NCBI GenBank assembly: GCA_958427355.1
Contig: CAUACA010000025.1
Location: 1-26,862, forward strand
From: an uncultured Collinsella sp.
Lineage (GTDB): Bacteria; Actinomycetota; Coriobacteriia; Coriobacteriales; Coriobacteriaceae
Reading direction: 5' to 3'
DNA length: 26,862 bases
Part shown: one piece after another, positions 8,367 through 16,186 of the stretch
Numbering within the stretch: position 1 is the stretch's first letter
How the letters are laid out: every line of letters starts with the position of its first letter
Notes under the pieces: generated by a model
Database searches by the model: none
Told to the model about the DNA's origin: nothing
Seen by the model: only the letters and a program-made list of their open reading frames with translations
Position numbers and translations under genes: made by a program

Positions 8367-9410
8367 CTAGAAACCGTAGCGGCGCGCAAATTCCTGGGCA
8401 AGCTGCGATACGTCTTCGCAGGCATTGGCCCAGGGGGCAAAGTCTGGAGTGTCCGAGATAATGCCGTCCGCTTCCCAAACGGCCTGGTGCGAAAGATCCC
8501 AGGGATCGCGTGGCTCGGGCCGGCAGGGAAGGTACGGTGTCTGGTACATGGGATTCAGCAAGAAGAACGCGCCGCCCTCGCAACGGTTGGCAAACTCACG
8601 CAGCGCGCGTGTCGCCGGGCGCATCTTGTTTGTTTTGAACAGCAGAATCGTGCGGGCGAGCAGGTACCAGGGGGAGTTCTCGAGTGCATCAGCTCCCACC
8701 TGTTCCTCGAGCTGGTGCGCTAGGGCAAAAAAGCCGTCCTGGTCTTCCAGACGAGCGAGGGCGAGCAACACGGTGCCTGCGGCTCGGGTGGGGTAGCCTT
8801 CCGCCTTAAGGACGCGGCGGGCGTAGTTGGCGGCAGCGCGGTAGCGGGCGCTCGCCATGCACAGCTGCGAGATGGCCTCGAGCGTGTGGAGCCACCCGAT
8901 AAGTGCCGGCTCGCTCACGGTGAGATCTGCCGCCGTCACACCGTCCGTCAAAACCTTGTTGGCCCAGTAGTGCGGGGCTTCCATGTCGAACCCGGGCACG
9001 CTTTGCTGCAGGTAATCGGCCGTGGTCGCCTCGAGCTTCATCAGGTCGCCCAGGCAGGCGTCAACGGGCGTGTCCGCCAAAATGATGGCGAGCAGCTGGG
9101 CATCGAGGACATACGCATCGATGCGGACGATCTTGAGCAGCTCATCGCGCATATCGTCGAACAGGCGGTTGCGCGTCTGTTCAAACTCCTCGTCGCTGCC
9201 CATGTCCTCGATGCGATGGAGCTCGTCGAGCAGATGGCGATGAACACCGGCATAGGACAGCAGCGCCTGGGCATGCTCGGTCTGCGCATACTTTTGGGGA
9301 TTCGCGCTAATGTCGTTATGGACAAGCTCGCGTGCTGCATCGGTGAGCTCGGGGTGCGACGCCAGATAGGTGCGCTCCAGGTAGGCGGGGATGTAGACGC
9401 TCGGATCCAT
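8367..9410 (-). CDS. Helical-repeat (TPR-like) protein of unknown function, second of pair
   Basis: A 347-residue protein without signal peptide or membrane segments, rich in Ala, Leu, Glu and Arg in amphipathic helices. The block ARYRAAANYARRVLKAEGYPTRAAGTVLLALARLED (about 190-225) has the spacing of tetratricopeptide-type helix pairs. It resembles the upstream gene in overall plan: an acidic N-terminal helical half, then repeats, so the two are probably distant paralogs. The start ATG at 9410 overlaps the upstream TAA as TAATG, and a GGGAGGAG motif lies just upstream, indicating translational coupling. Helical repeats suggest a scaffold or partner-binding protein. The link to the following MurT-GatD gene is positional only. 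Confidence 0.75.
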   Translation of the reverse strand: MDPSVYIPAYLERTYLASHPELTDAARELVHNDISANPQKYAQTEHAQALLSYAGVHRHLLDELHRIEDMGSDEEFEQTRNRLFDDMRDELLKIVRIDAYVLDAQLLAIILADTPVDACLGDLMKLEATTADYLQQSVPGFDMEAPHYWANKVLTDGVTAADLTVSEPALIGWLHTLEAISQLCMASARYRAAANYARRVLKAEGYPTRAAGTVLLALARLEDQDGFFALAHQLEEQVGADALENSPWYLLARTILLFKTNKMRPATRALREFANRCEGGAFFLLNPMYQTPYLPCRPEPRDPWDLSHQAVWEADGIISDTPDFAPWANACEDVSQLAQEFARRYGF

Positions 9411-10486
9411 TAGAGGTCTCCTCCCTTAAATGGAAGCCCCTGCTCGGCTGCGCGCAGGATGCGCTCGTCGATTTGGGAGCGCACGATGTCGTTGGTGGCG
9501 ACCCAGGCGGCAAAGCTGGCGTTGTCGGGGGCGCCCAGGCCCTCCTGCAGTACCGGCGTCGCCTCGGACAGCGCAAGGACAAGCTCGTCAGTGGAGCCCA
9601 CACCCACGTTGACGCGGGCATAGACGCCATCGGGAAACTCGGTTTGGAAGTAGAGTGCCTCGGCTGCGTGCGGACACGAGCGCGCAAGGATGCGCAAGTA
9701 GTGCTCGGCACCCTCGTAGTCCAGTTCGCGCCAGGCCGCGCTCATCAGCGCGATGAGCGTCCACGGGTCCAAGTCGCGCTCCGCATCTTTGGGGCGGCGG
9801 CGCAGCGGGGTATTCGCGAGGTACGGCACGGAGTGAGCGGAGCGAAAGCGCTTGAGCTCCTCGGCGGGGTATTCGAGCTTTGCCATGGCGAGCATCGCGG
9901 TGTGGCGGACACCAGCGGGGTCGTTGGGCGCAAAGTCCAAGCTGCGATTTGCGGCTTCGAGCGACATGCGGTAGCGTCCGCTAATGAGCGCGCGCGATGC
10001 CAAGGCAGCAAGCCAGCGCAGATAGGGACGGCGCATAAGGTCGCCTGCGGCCTCGCGCTCGTAGGGGTCCTGCGCAGAGGCGATCTTGAGCGCCAGATCG
10101 TGCTCCACCTCGTCGCACTTGGACACCAGATACTGCACGTATTCCTCGTTGGATTCGGCGGTGAGTGCCGTCAGCATGCGCTGGGCATCCCAGTTGGCCG
10201 GATCGAGTGCGGCCGCCTCGCGGAGCATGTTCTCGGCAGCTGCCTCTTCTTGCTCTGCCTGGGTATCGTCAGGGATAAAGGGAATGCGGTAGTCGACAGC
10301 CTCGACCACCTTGGCAATGAGATGCCCGGCGCGGTCGCGGTCGTGCACGATGAGTGGCGCGGGGTTGCGGGTGAATTGTTCCATCAGACGCTCTACGGCG
10401 GCAGCGTCGGTGAGCGGGATATTGTCGCGGCGCAAGGCCTCAAGAACGAGGCGATGGCAATCCTCTTGAATGGGATCGAATGCCAT
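9410..10486 (-). CDS. Helical-repeat (TPR/ST7-like) protein of unknown function, first of pair
   Basis: A 358-residue soluble protein. The core YLRWLAALASRALISGRYRMSLEAANRSLDFAPNDPAGVRHTAMLAM-type block, ending in a PNDPAGVR turn, is like the repeat of bacterial proteins annotated as tetratricopeptide or ST7-like. A second repeat-like segment is LMSAAWRELDYEGAEHYLRILARSCPHAAEALYFQ. The N-terminal third has an acidic helix (DDTQAEQEEAAAENML). No catalytic motif is visible. The ATG at 10486 follows an ideal AAAGGAGG. It is the first gene of a three-gene unit ending in murT-gatD. An upstream in-frame ATG at 10516 is less likely because the strong ribosome-binding site lies between. Confidence 0.78.
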   Translation of the reverse strand: MAFDPIQEDCHRLVLEALRRDNIPLTDAAAVERLMEQFTRNPAPLIVHDRDRAGHLIAKVVEAVDYRIPFIPDDTQAEQEEAAAENMLREAAALDPANWDAQRMLTALTAESNEEYVQYLVSKCDEVEHDLALKIASAQDPYEREAAGDLMRRPYLRWLAALASRALISGRYRMSLEAANRSLDFAPNDPAGVRHTAMLAMAKLEYPAEELKRFRSAHSVPYLANTPLRRRPKDAERDLDPWTLIALMSAAWRELDYEGAEHYLRILARSCPHAAEALYFQTEFPDGVYARVNVGVGSTDELVLALSEATPVLQEGLGAPDNASFAAWVATNDIVRSQIDERILRAAEQGLPFKGGDL

Positions 10487-10645
10487 GGGGCCTCCTTTGC
10501 TGCGGTTGGGGTTCAAATGTTTCTATATAAGGTTCTAGTTTACCCGCATGTGGCACACCGGGGGTGCCGCACTTGGACTTGCACCTTTGCACCACGAAGA
10601 CGGATGTCGCACAAATGTCGGCACCTTGGACGACCGAGTGGTATC

Positions 10646-10705
10646 ACGGTGCCGCAAACGGTCGATTTTTGGCGGCGAACGGTGCATATTTTGGAGGGGC
10701 ACCGT
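10646..10705. repeat. Inverted repeat enclosing a 21-bp-period direct repeat
   Basis: ACGGTGCC (10646-10653) and GGCACCGT (10698-10705) are perfect complements. Between them CAAACGGTCGATTTTTGG (from 10655) is repeated imperfectly as CGAACGGTGCATATTTTGG (from 10676), exactly 21 bp later, about two helical turns. This resembles tandem operator sites on one DNA face. No binding protein can be named. Confidence 0.5.
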
Positions 10706-10734
10706 CCTGCCCGGGATATGTAGTCAACCTTGAT

Positions 10735-10800
10735 AAAACGTTTGCCCAGCTTGGGAGTATGGATGCCGCACGAGGGTCTTCAGGGATAGAAAAAACGTTT
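10735..10800. promoter_or_regulatory. Two AAAACGTTT sites upstream of the Fe-ADH gene
   Basis: AAAACGTTT occurs at 10735-10743 and 10792-10800, 57 bp apart, each preceded by a GATA-like word. The core AAACGTTT is itself palindromic, as in LacI-type operators with a central CG. The assignment is speculative. Confidence 0.3.
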
Positions 10801-10919
10801 CATCATTGGCGGCTTTAGGTGAATAACTGACCAACCAGAACGGTAAAATAGTGTTTGTCTGAGCGTTGAGACGTTTAGACATCGCGCATTGTCATCGCCG
10901 GCAACGCGCAAACCGGTCC

Positions 10920-10946
10920 TAACGGAGCCAATTGGGTGCTCCGTTA
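10920..10946 (+). promoter_or_regulatory. Leader hairpin of the Fe-ADH gene
   Basis: TAACGGAGC (10920-10928) pairs perfectly with GCTCCGTTA (10938-10946) across a 9-nt loop, about 40 bp before the start codon. There is no U-tract, so it is probably a 5' UTR structure or an operator. Confidence 0.5.
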
Positions 10947-10986
10947 TATACGCAAGTCTAAGAGGGGCTTGTTTAGGAGGCACAGT

Positions 10987-12210
10987 ATGGGACGTTTTAC
11001 CAATCCTCGCGATCTGTACTTTGGTGAGGGCGCTCGCCACGAGGTGAAGAACCTCAAGGGCAAGAAGGCCATCATCGTTTCTGGCGGCAGCTCTATGCGC
11101 CGCGGCGGGTTCCTGCAGGACGTCGAGAACGACCTTAAGGAAGGCGGTTTCGAGGTCAAGCTGTTCGAGGGCGTCGAGTCCGATCCCTCCATCGAGACCG
11201 TCATGAAGGGCGCAGCCGCTATGCGCGACTTCGAGCCCGACTGGATCGTTGCTATCGGTGGCGGTTCGCCCATCGATGCCGCTAAGGCCATGTGGGTCTT
11301 CTACGAGTATCCCGATGAGTCCTTCGACAACATTATCCAGCCGTTCAGCTTCCCCGAGCTGCGTCAGAAGGCTCACTTCTGCGCCATCTCCTCTACCTCC
11401 GGCACCGCTACCGAGGTCACTGCCTTCTCCGTCATCACCGACTACGCCAAGGGCATCAAGTACCCGCTGGCCGACTTCAACATCACTCCTGATGTCGCCA
11501 TCGTCGACCCCGAGCTCACCTACACCATGCCCGCCAAGCTGTGCGCTCATACCGGCATGGACGCTCTGACCCACTGCATGGAGGCCTACGTTTCCACCTG
11601 CGCCTCTATGTTCACCGACGCCAACGCTCTGCACGGCATCCGCGAGATCGTCGAGTGGCTGCCCAAGTCCTATGCTGGCGACCATGAGGCCCGTCAGCAC
11701 ATGCACGAGGCTCAGTGCATCGCCGGTATCGCCTTCTCCTCGGGCCTGCTCGGCATCGTTCACTCCATGGCTCACAAGACCGGTGCAGCCTTTGAGAACG
11801 GTCACATCATCCACGGTGCCGCTAACGCCATGTACCTGGGCAAGGTCATCCAGTGGAACTCCAAGGATCCCCGTGCTGCCGAGCGTTACGCTTACGTGGC
11901 CAAGGAGATCCTGCACCTTCCCGGCGAGACCAACGAGGAGCTCATCGCTGCGCTCGTCCAGAAGATCCGCGACCTCAACGACCAGCTCAACATTCCGCAG
12001 TCCATCAAGGATTACGCGAATGGTGGCGTGAAGGTCGACGCCGAGAACCCGCAGATGGTTTCCGAGGAGGAGTTCCTCGCCAAGCTGCCCGAGATCGCCG
12101 CGAACGCCGAGCAGGACGCCTGCACGCCCGAGAACCCGCGTGAGACCAAGGCTGCCGACTTCGAGAAGATCCTCAAGGCCTGCTACTACGACACCGACAT
12201 CGATTTCTAA
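10987..12210 (+). CDS. Iron-containing alcohol dehydrogenase (type III)
   Basis: A 407-residue NAD(P)-dependent dehydrogenase interconverting primary alcohols and aldehydes. It resembles butanol dehydrogenases and the ADH half of AdhE. The cofactor motif GGGSPIDAAK is at 91-100. The iron ligands predicted from family alignment are Asp192 and His196 (GMDALTH), His263 (MAHKTGA) and His276 (IHGAANA). The ATG at 10987 is preceded by AGGAGG at 6 nt; an earlier in-frame start would place the leader hairpin partly inside coding sequence. The gene has its own terminator before gldA, so the two dehydrogenases need not be co-transcribed. In a fermenter it probably reoxidises NADH by ethanol or other alcohol formation. 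The substrate cannot be read from sequence. Confidence 0.92.
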   Translation: MGRFTNPRDLYFGEGARHEVKNLKGKKAIIVSGGSSMRRGGFLQDVENDLKEGGFEVKLFEGVESDPSIETVMKGAAAMRDFEPDWIVAIGGGSPIDAAKAMWVFYEYPDESFDNIIQPFSFPELRQKAHFCAISSTSGTATEVTAFSVITDYAKGIKYPLADFNITPDVAIVDPELTYTMPAKLCAHTGMDALTHCMEAYVSTCASMFTDANALHGIREIVEWLPKSYAGDHEARQHMHEAQCIAGIAFSSGLLGIVHSMAHKTGAAFENGHIIHGAANAMYLGKVIQWNSKDPRAAERYAYVAKEILHLPGETNEELIAALVQKIRDLNDQLNIPQSIKDYANGGVKVDAENPQMVSEEEFLAKLPEIAANAEQDACTPENPRETKAADFEKILKACYYDTDIDF

Positions 12211-12232
12211 TCGACTCTTGTTATCGTAACGA

Positions 12233-12273
12233 GGGGCTCCGCACGTATCCGTACGGAGCCCCTTTCTTTTTTT
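12233..12273 (+). terminator. Terminator of the Fe-ADH gene
   Basis: GGGGCTCCG pairs with CGGAGCCCC and an inner ACG/CGT extends the stem. It is followed by a long T-rich tract (TTTCTTTTTTT). It ends 17 bp before the gldA start, so gldA needs its own promoter or read-through. Confidence 0.93.
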
Positions 12274-12289
12274 AGAGAATGGGATAGTT

Positions 12290-13390
12290 ATGGCTGCAAT
12301 TTTCAATAGCCCCAGCAAGTACATCCAGGGTCCGGACGAGCTCGCCAAGCTCGGCTCCTATGTCGAGCCGCTCGGCGCTAAGGCCCTCGTCATCGTGACG
12401 CCTTCGGGCAAGAAGCGCGTCGGTGCCAAGATCGAGGGCGGCTTTGCCGAGGCCAAGGCCGAGCTGCTGTTTGAGGACTTTAACGGCGAGTGCTCCAAGG
12501 GCGAGGTCGATCGCCTGGTTGCGCTCGCTCGCGACAACGGTTGCGACATCATCGTCGGCGTCGGTGGCGGCAAGATCCTCGACACCGCGAAGGCCGTCGC
12601 CTATTACCTGGAGTCCCCGGTTATCATTTGCCCCACCATTGCCTCGACCGATGCACCGTGCTCGGCACTTTCGGTGCTTTACACCGATGACGGCCAGTTC
12701 GATAAGTACCTCTTCCTTAAGGCAAACCCCAATATCGTCCTTATGGATACGACGGTTATCGCGGCGAGCCCGGTGCGCCTGACGGTTTCCGGTATGGGCG
12801 ATGCGCTCGCAACCTACTTCGAGGCCCAGGCGACGCACGATGCCGACGGCGGCACCTGCGCTGGCGGCAAGGGCGGCATGGCCGGTCTGGCGCTCGCCAA
12901 GCTCTGCTACGAGACGCTTATGGCCGATGGCGTCAAGGCCAAGGTCGCGCTGGAGAAGGGTGCGCTCACGCCTGCCGTCGAGCACATCATCGAGGCCAAT
13001 ACGCTGCTTTCGGGCATTGGCTTTGAGAGCTCGGGCCTTGCTGCTGCTCATGCCATCCACAATGGTCTGACTATGCTGCCCGAGTGCCACAGCATGTATC
13101 ACGGCGAGAAGGTCGCCTTCGGCACCATCGTCCAGCTGGTACTCGAGGATGCCCCGACCGAGAAGCTCGAGGAAGTCTTGGGCTTCTGCATTGAGCTTGG
13201 CCTGCCGGTCACGATGAAGGAACTTGGCGTTGCCGAGCTTACGCGCGAGCAAGCCATGATTGTTGCCGAGGCCGCCTGCGCGCCCGATGACACCATGTGC
13301 AACATGCCGTTTGAGGTGACGCCCGAGATGGTCGCAAACGCCATCCTGGGCGCCGACGCACTGGGTCATTATTACCTCATGGATGAGTAA
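12290..13390 (+). CDS. gldA: Glycerol dehydrogenase
   Basis: A 366-residue NAD-dependent enzyme oxidising glycerol to dihydroxyacetone, or reducing dihydroxyacetone or related ketols in fermentation. It is a group III, zinc-using member of the Fe-ADH superfamily. The cofactor motif is VGGGKILDTAK (91-101). Zinc ligands expected from GldA structures are Asp171 (GMGD), His254 (AAAHAIHNG) and His271 (YHGEKVAFG). Length is normal. The ATG at 12290 gives the family N-terminus AIFNSPSKYIQGP. The ribosome-binding site is weak (GAGA only). It is the second dehydrogenase in tandem and is followed by a strong terminator and by a truncated relative at 13535. Confidence 0.95.
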   Translation: MAAIFNSPSKYIQGPDELAKLGSYVEPLGAKALVIVTPSGKKRVGAKIEGGFAEAKAELLFEDFNGECSKGEVDRLVALARDNGCDIIVGVGGGKILDTAKAVAYYLESPVIICPTIASTDAPCSALSVLYTDDGQFDKYLFLKANPNIVLMDTTVIAASPVRLTVSGMGDALATYFEAQATHDADGGTCAGGKGGMAGLALAKLCYETLMADGVKAKVALEKGALTPAVEHIIEANTLLSGIGFESSGLAAAHAIHNGLTMLPECHSMYHGEKVAFGTIVQLVLEDAPTEKLEEVLGFCIELGLPVTMKELGVAELTREQAMIVAEAACAPDDTMCNMPFEVTPEMVANAILGADALGHYYLMDE

Positions 13391-13404
13391 AACAAATCTA
13401 AGGA

Positions 13405-13438
13405 GGGGCAAAGCCGGCAGATGGCTTTGCCCCTTTTT
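13405..13438 (+). terminator. Terminator of gldA
   Basis: GGGGCAAAGCC and GGCTTTGCCCC form a perfect 11-bp stem with a 7-nt loop, followed by TTTTT, 15 bp after the stop. Confidence 0.96.
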
Positions 13439-13442
13439 GCTA

Positions 13443-13504
13443 TGGTGCAAAGTAATCTGTCCCCAATGCACAAGTTGGTGCAGGGGCCAGGTTACTTTGC
13501 ACCA
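13443..13504. repeat. 22-bp inverted-repeat element
   Basis: The arms 13443-13464 and 13483-13504 pair at 20 of 22 positions, with one further G-U. The outer block is TGGTGCAAAGTAA and the inner block contains CTGTCCCC. The 18-bp loop carries its own TGCA/TGCA. There is no T-tract on either side, so it is not a terminator. It lies immediately behind the gldA terminator and before a truncated GldA-like gene. It looks like a REP or palindromic intergenic element. Confidence 0.75.
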
Positions 13505-13534
13505 ATCGTTGTTTGATGAAGGGCGGATTCTCGT

Positions 13535-13873
13535 ATGGCGCTTCCCATGGTTTATGGCGGTCCCGGCCGGTATGTTCAGGGGCCGGGCGAACTGTCGCGT
13601 CAAGGCAAGTATTTGTCATGGTTGGGCTGCGCTGCCTATGTCTTGTTTGACCAGGGCACCGAGGATCGGCTGTGCAGGCAGATCGTCGATGGATTTCTGG
13701 ACGAAGATCTAAGCGAGCCGTTCTTTAAGATTTATGACGGTCCGTGTAGCGCGATTTCCGATGGCGACCTGCAGGGTGTTGCAAATGCGGTCTTTAGAAA
13801 CGAGCGTAATATGGCCAACGAGCAGGTCAAGGTGACCGAACAAAAGCTCGTGCAGCTCATGTGCGAGGCATAG
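13535..13873 (+). pseudogene. Truncated glycerol dehydrogenase-like N-terminal remnant
   Basis: A 112-codon frame whose first 80-odd residues align without gaps to the N-terminal domain of the neighbouring GldA. RYVQGPGELSRQGKYLSWLG matches KYIQGPDELAKLGSYVEPLG, and DGDLQGVANAVFRNE matches KGEVDRLVALARDN. It stops before the NAD-binding GGGK motif and all zinc ligands, so it cannot be an active dehydrogenase. The last 22 residues (to VQLMCEA) are unlike GldA. A weak ribosome-binding site (AAGGG) is present, so expression is possible. Just after the stop another frame reads AIGAAIGHGLFAVKM, possibly decayed remains of the following GldA segment. The likeliest reading is a decayed, diverged duplicate; a retained small protein is the alternative. 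Confidence 0.65.
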
Positions 13874-14024
13874 CTTGGCGCTTGATCGACCTTGTGCAAT
13901 CGGGGCGGCGATAGGCCATGGGCTATTTGCCGTAAAGATGCGCCGCGTGTAATTTGCCCGAGGCGTGGGCCGATGGCGTATCATTATCTCTTGCTTGTTT
14001 GCACTGCTCAGGGAGGGGCCGCGC

Positions 14025-15278
14025 ATGGCGCAGGAACACGATCTGTTTGATGACATTATCGAGATCAGCAAGGGTTTCGACTTTCTTAAAAATCCGCTTG
14101 GCGGCGTGACCGATGCACTCGATCCGTCGGCGCCGCAGTGGAATCCTGCCGACTACAAGGAGCGCCCGCGCGGCAACACCATTCCGTGCCTGACCTGCAA
14201 AAACGAAAAGAGCGGCTGCACCGCGTGCATGGACGTGTGCCCGGTCAACGCTATCGAGGTCGAGGAAGACTCCATCGAGATCCTCGACTCCTGTCGCAAG
14301 TGCGGCCTGTGCGCCGCTGCCTGTCCGACCGAGGCGATCATCTCGCCGCGCCTGGCGCCCAAAAACCTGTATGACGATATCGTCTCCGCTGCTACGAGCC
14401 ACGAGACCGCCTACGTCACCTGCACGCGCGCCCTCAAGCGCATGCCGCGTGAGAACGAAGTCGTCGTTGCCTGTGTGGGCGATATTACGGCCGAGACCTG
14501 GTTCTCAGTACTGGCCGACTATCCCAACGTGAGCGTGTACCTGCCGTTGGGTGTGTGCGATAAATGCCGCAACACCGGCGGTGAGGACATTCTGGGCGAG
14601 GCGATTGCGAAGGCCGAAGAGTGGACTGGCACGGGCATGGGCCTGGAGGTCGACCCCAAGAGCCTCAAGTGCCATAAGCGCCGCGAGTACGAGCGCAAGG
14701 AGTACATGGAAAAGATTGCCCGCACCACGGGCCTGACGGTGACCAAGCTCAATCCGGCGACGGCGGCGCTGGCCTCGGTGACGCAGAAGCTCAAAGCCCA
14801 TCGCCATCAGATTACCCAGCTGGAGCGCACGCTCAACACCATGTGCGGCACCACGACGACCAAGCGTCGCCGTTCGCTCACCCATGGGCGGCAGCTGGTG
14901 CTCTCGACACTGCAGAACCATCCCGAGCTTGCCCAGAACATGCAGGTGAGCACGCCGGAGTGCGATTTTGACAAGTGCACGTCGTGTGGCGAGTGCGTCA
15001 ACGTGTGCCCCACGTTTGCCTGTGATCTGGTGGGAAGCGGCCGCTTTGCGTTGGAGTCCACGTATTGCCTAGGTTGCGGAGCCTGCGTCAAGGTGTGCCC
15101 CGAGCATGCGCTCAAGCTTGTTGAGCACGACGCGTCCAATCTGGTCGTTGTCGACCCCGAGGCCGAGGAAAAGGCCGCTCAGAAGGCCAAGGCCCACGAA
15201 GAGGCCCAGAAGGTCAAGGCCGAAGCAAAGGCCAAGCTCGACAAGATGCTCGACCAGGTAGAAAAGCTCGCGGACTAG
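14025..15278 (+). CDS. Multi-cluster 4Fe-4S ferredoxin-domain protein
   Basis: A 417-residue soluble iron-sulfur protein with two dicluster ferredoxin modules around a Cys-containing centre. The N-terminal module has C55/C58/C65/C68/C72 and C90-x2-C-x2-C-x3-C100 followed by PTEA. The C-terminal module has C318/C321/C324/C328 (CTSCGECVNVCP) and C348/C351/C354/C358 (CLGCGACVKVCP). The middle (125-215) has C133, C150 and a CxxC at 178/181 in a region resembling hydrogenase-delta or HdrA-associated domains. C216 and C274 are also present. The C-terminal 40 residues are an Ala/Lys/Glu coiled coil. There is no twin-arginine or Sec signal, so it is cytoplasmic. It is probably an electron-transfer hub, but no partner oxidoreductase is adjacent. 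The ATG at 14025 follows GGGAGGGG. Confidence 0.85.
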   Translation: MAQEHDLFDDIIEISKGFDFLKNPLGGVTDALDPSAPQWNPADYKERPRGNTIPCLTCKNEKSGCTACMDVCPVNAIEVEEDSIEILDSCRKCGLCAAACPTEAIISPRLAPKNLYDDIVSAATSHETAYVTCTRALKRMPRENEVVVACVGDITAETWFSVLADYPNVSVYLPLGVCDKCRNTGGEDILGEAIAKAEEWTGTGMGLEVDPKSLKCHKRREYERKEYMEKIARTTGLTVTKLNPATAALASVTQKLKAHRHQITQLERTLNTMCGTTTTKRRRSLTHGRQLVLSTLQNHPELAQNMQVSTPECDFDKCTSCGECVNVCPTFACDLVGSGRFALESTYCLGCGACVKVCPEHALKLVEHDASNLVVVDPEAEEKAAQKAKAHEEAQKVKAEAKAKLDKMLDQVEKLAD

Positions 15279-15297
15279 CTTAAAGAGCGTAAATGAT

Positions 15298-15328
15298 GGC
15301 CGGTGGGACAGGTGCTGCCCCGCCGGCC
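15298..15328 (+). other. GC-rich hairpin after the Fe-S gene
   Basis: GGCCGGTGGG pairs with CCCGCCGGCC (one G-U), 19 bp after the stop codon. It is followed by A residues, not T, on the plus strand. It is therefore a weak terminator candidate at best and may act as a 3' stabiliser. Confidence 0.5.
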
Positions 15329-15400
15329 AAAAAAGTTGCGGTGGAATAGTTCCTGTTTTGCCCTTAAGCTGGCCATTCTAGGAACTATTCCACCGCAACT
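15329..15400 (-). terminator. Terminator of the GntR gene with an unusually long stem
   Basis: The 21-nt arms 15334-15354 and 15380-15400 are perfectly complementary (outer block AGTTGCGGTGGAATAG) with a 25-nt loop. On the minus strand the stem is followed by five or six T residues and begins 9 bp after the GntR stop. The stem is much longer than a typical terminator, so it may be a palindromic repeat serving as one. Confidence 0.8.
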
Positions 15401-15409
15401 AATAGATGG

Positions 15410-16165
15410 TTAGCTCATACTGCTCTGATGGGTCTCGCTGCCGTTATTGCGGCGGGTGACCGTTTCGTGGAGTAAAAAGAAGCTGGGAACCTGCTTTGTC
15501 TCGGTGTATTCCATAAGGATACCGTCGGCGTTGTAGGTCTGCCCGCGTACAACGGCGAGTGCGTTAAAGTCGTCGAGATCGAGCACGCGTGCATCCTCGG
15601 GCGTGGGATGCTCAATCGTTACATCGCGTTTGCCCGTGGCAATCTTAATGCCAAGGTCTTCTTCGAGGTAACGATAGATCGAGTCGTTGACAATCTCGGG
15701 TGTCAGCCCCGGTACCTGTGAGCTTAGGTAATAGGAGTCGTCGGAGCACACGGCCCGTCCGTCTGCATAACGGATGCGTTTGGCGCGTGTGAGCTCACAG
15801 CCTTCAGGAAACCCGGTAATCTTGGAGAGCGCCTTGCTGCAGATGAGGAGCTCAAAGACGGTGGTGACAGTCTTGAGCTCAAAGCCTCGGCTGGCTGCGA
15901 TTTCCTTAAAGGTCTCGAGTCCGCCGCCACCACGATTCGTCTCGTCACTGATGTTGCGAATGACGCGCATGCCTTTGCCTTGCTGGGGGAGCACGTAACC
16001 ATCTGCCGCAAGCATCGAGATGGCGCGACGGACCGTCATGCGCGAACAGTCAAACAGCTGCGTGAGCTCAGTCTCCGAAGGCAGATAACTCTGATAGGCG
16101 TATGTGCCGTCGTCAATCGACTGCTTCACGTTGTCATAAATAGTTTGGAAGATGGCTCGCGCCAC
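15410..16165 (-). CDS. GntR/HutC-family transcriptional regulator with UTRA domain
   Basis: A 251-residue regulator. The N-terminal winged helix-turn-helix (about 1-70) includes LPSETELTQLFDCSRMTVRRAI, the standard GntR recognition block, and ends in GYVLPQQGKGM. The C-terminal UTRA ligand domain spans about 90-235. UTRA regulators of sugar PTS loci usually bind a phosphosugar and release DNA. The start is GTG at 16165, with AGGAG 7 nt upstream and no better ATG nearby. It lies 65 bp downstream of the polyol/alcohol dehydrogenase gene on the same strand and is probably co-transcribed with it, with an intercistronic hairpin between. The TCTAGA-centred sites in the divergent region at 17303-17468 are the likely operators, and the likely inducer is a phospho-alpha-glucoside. 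Confidence 0.93.
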   Translation of the reverse strand: MARAIFQTIYDNVKQSIDDGTYAYQSYLPSETELTQLFDCSRMTVRRAISMLAADGYVLPQQGKGMRVIRNISDETNRGGGGLETFKEIAASRGFELKTVTTVFELLICSKALSKITGFPEGCELTRAKRIRYADGRAVCSDDSYYLSSQVPGLTPEIVNDSIYRYLEEDLGIKIATGKRDVTIEHPTPEDARVLDLDDFNALAVVRGQTYNADGILMEYTETKQVPSFFLLHETVTRRNNGSETHQSSMS

Positions 16166-16186
16166 GACGGTCTCCTAGAGCTGAGT

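Larger units (their letters stand above)
10487..10986. other. 500-bp divergent intergenic region (helical-repeat operon / Fe-ADH)
   Basis: No credible gene. It contains a nested repeat structure at 10646-10705, two AAAACGTTT sites and a leader hairpin just upstream of the Fe-ADH gene (all listed separately). The 10550-10620 part is rich in TGCCGCAC/GCACC words and includes a small GGCAC/GTGCC hairpin. Confidence 0.5.

Noticed and set aside
9473..10723. 416-codon plus-strand frame opposite the first helical-repeat gene
   Set aside because: Shadow frame; the minus-strand gene has an ideal ribosome-binding site and coupled downstream start.
10780..13603. Long minus-strand open frames (522 and 443 codons) opposite the Fe-ADH and gldA genes
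   Set aside because: Shadows of the two dehydrogenase genes, with no family signatures and no ribosome-binding sites.
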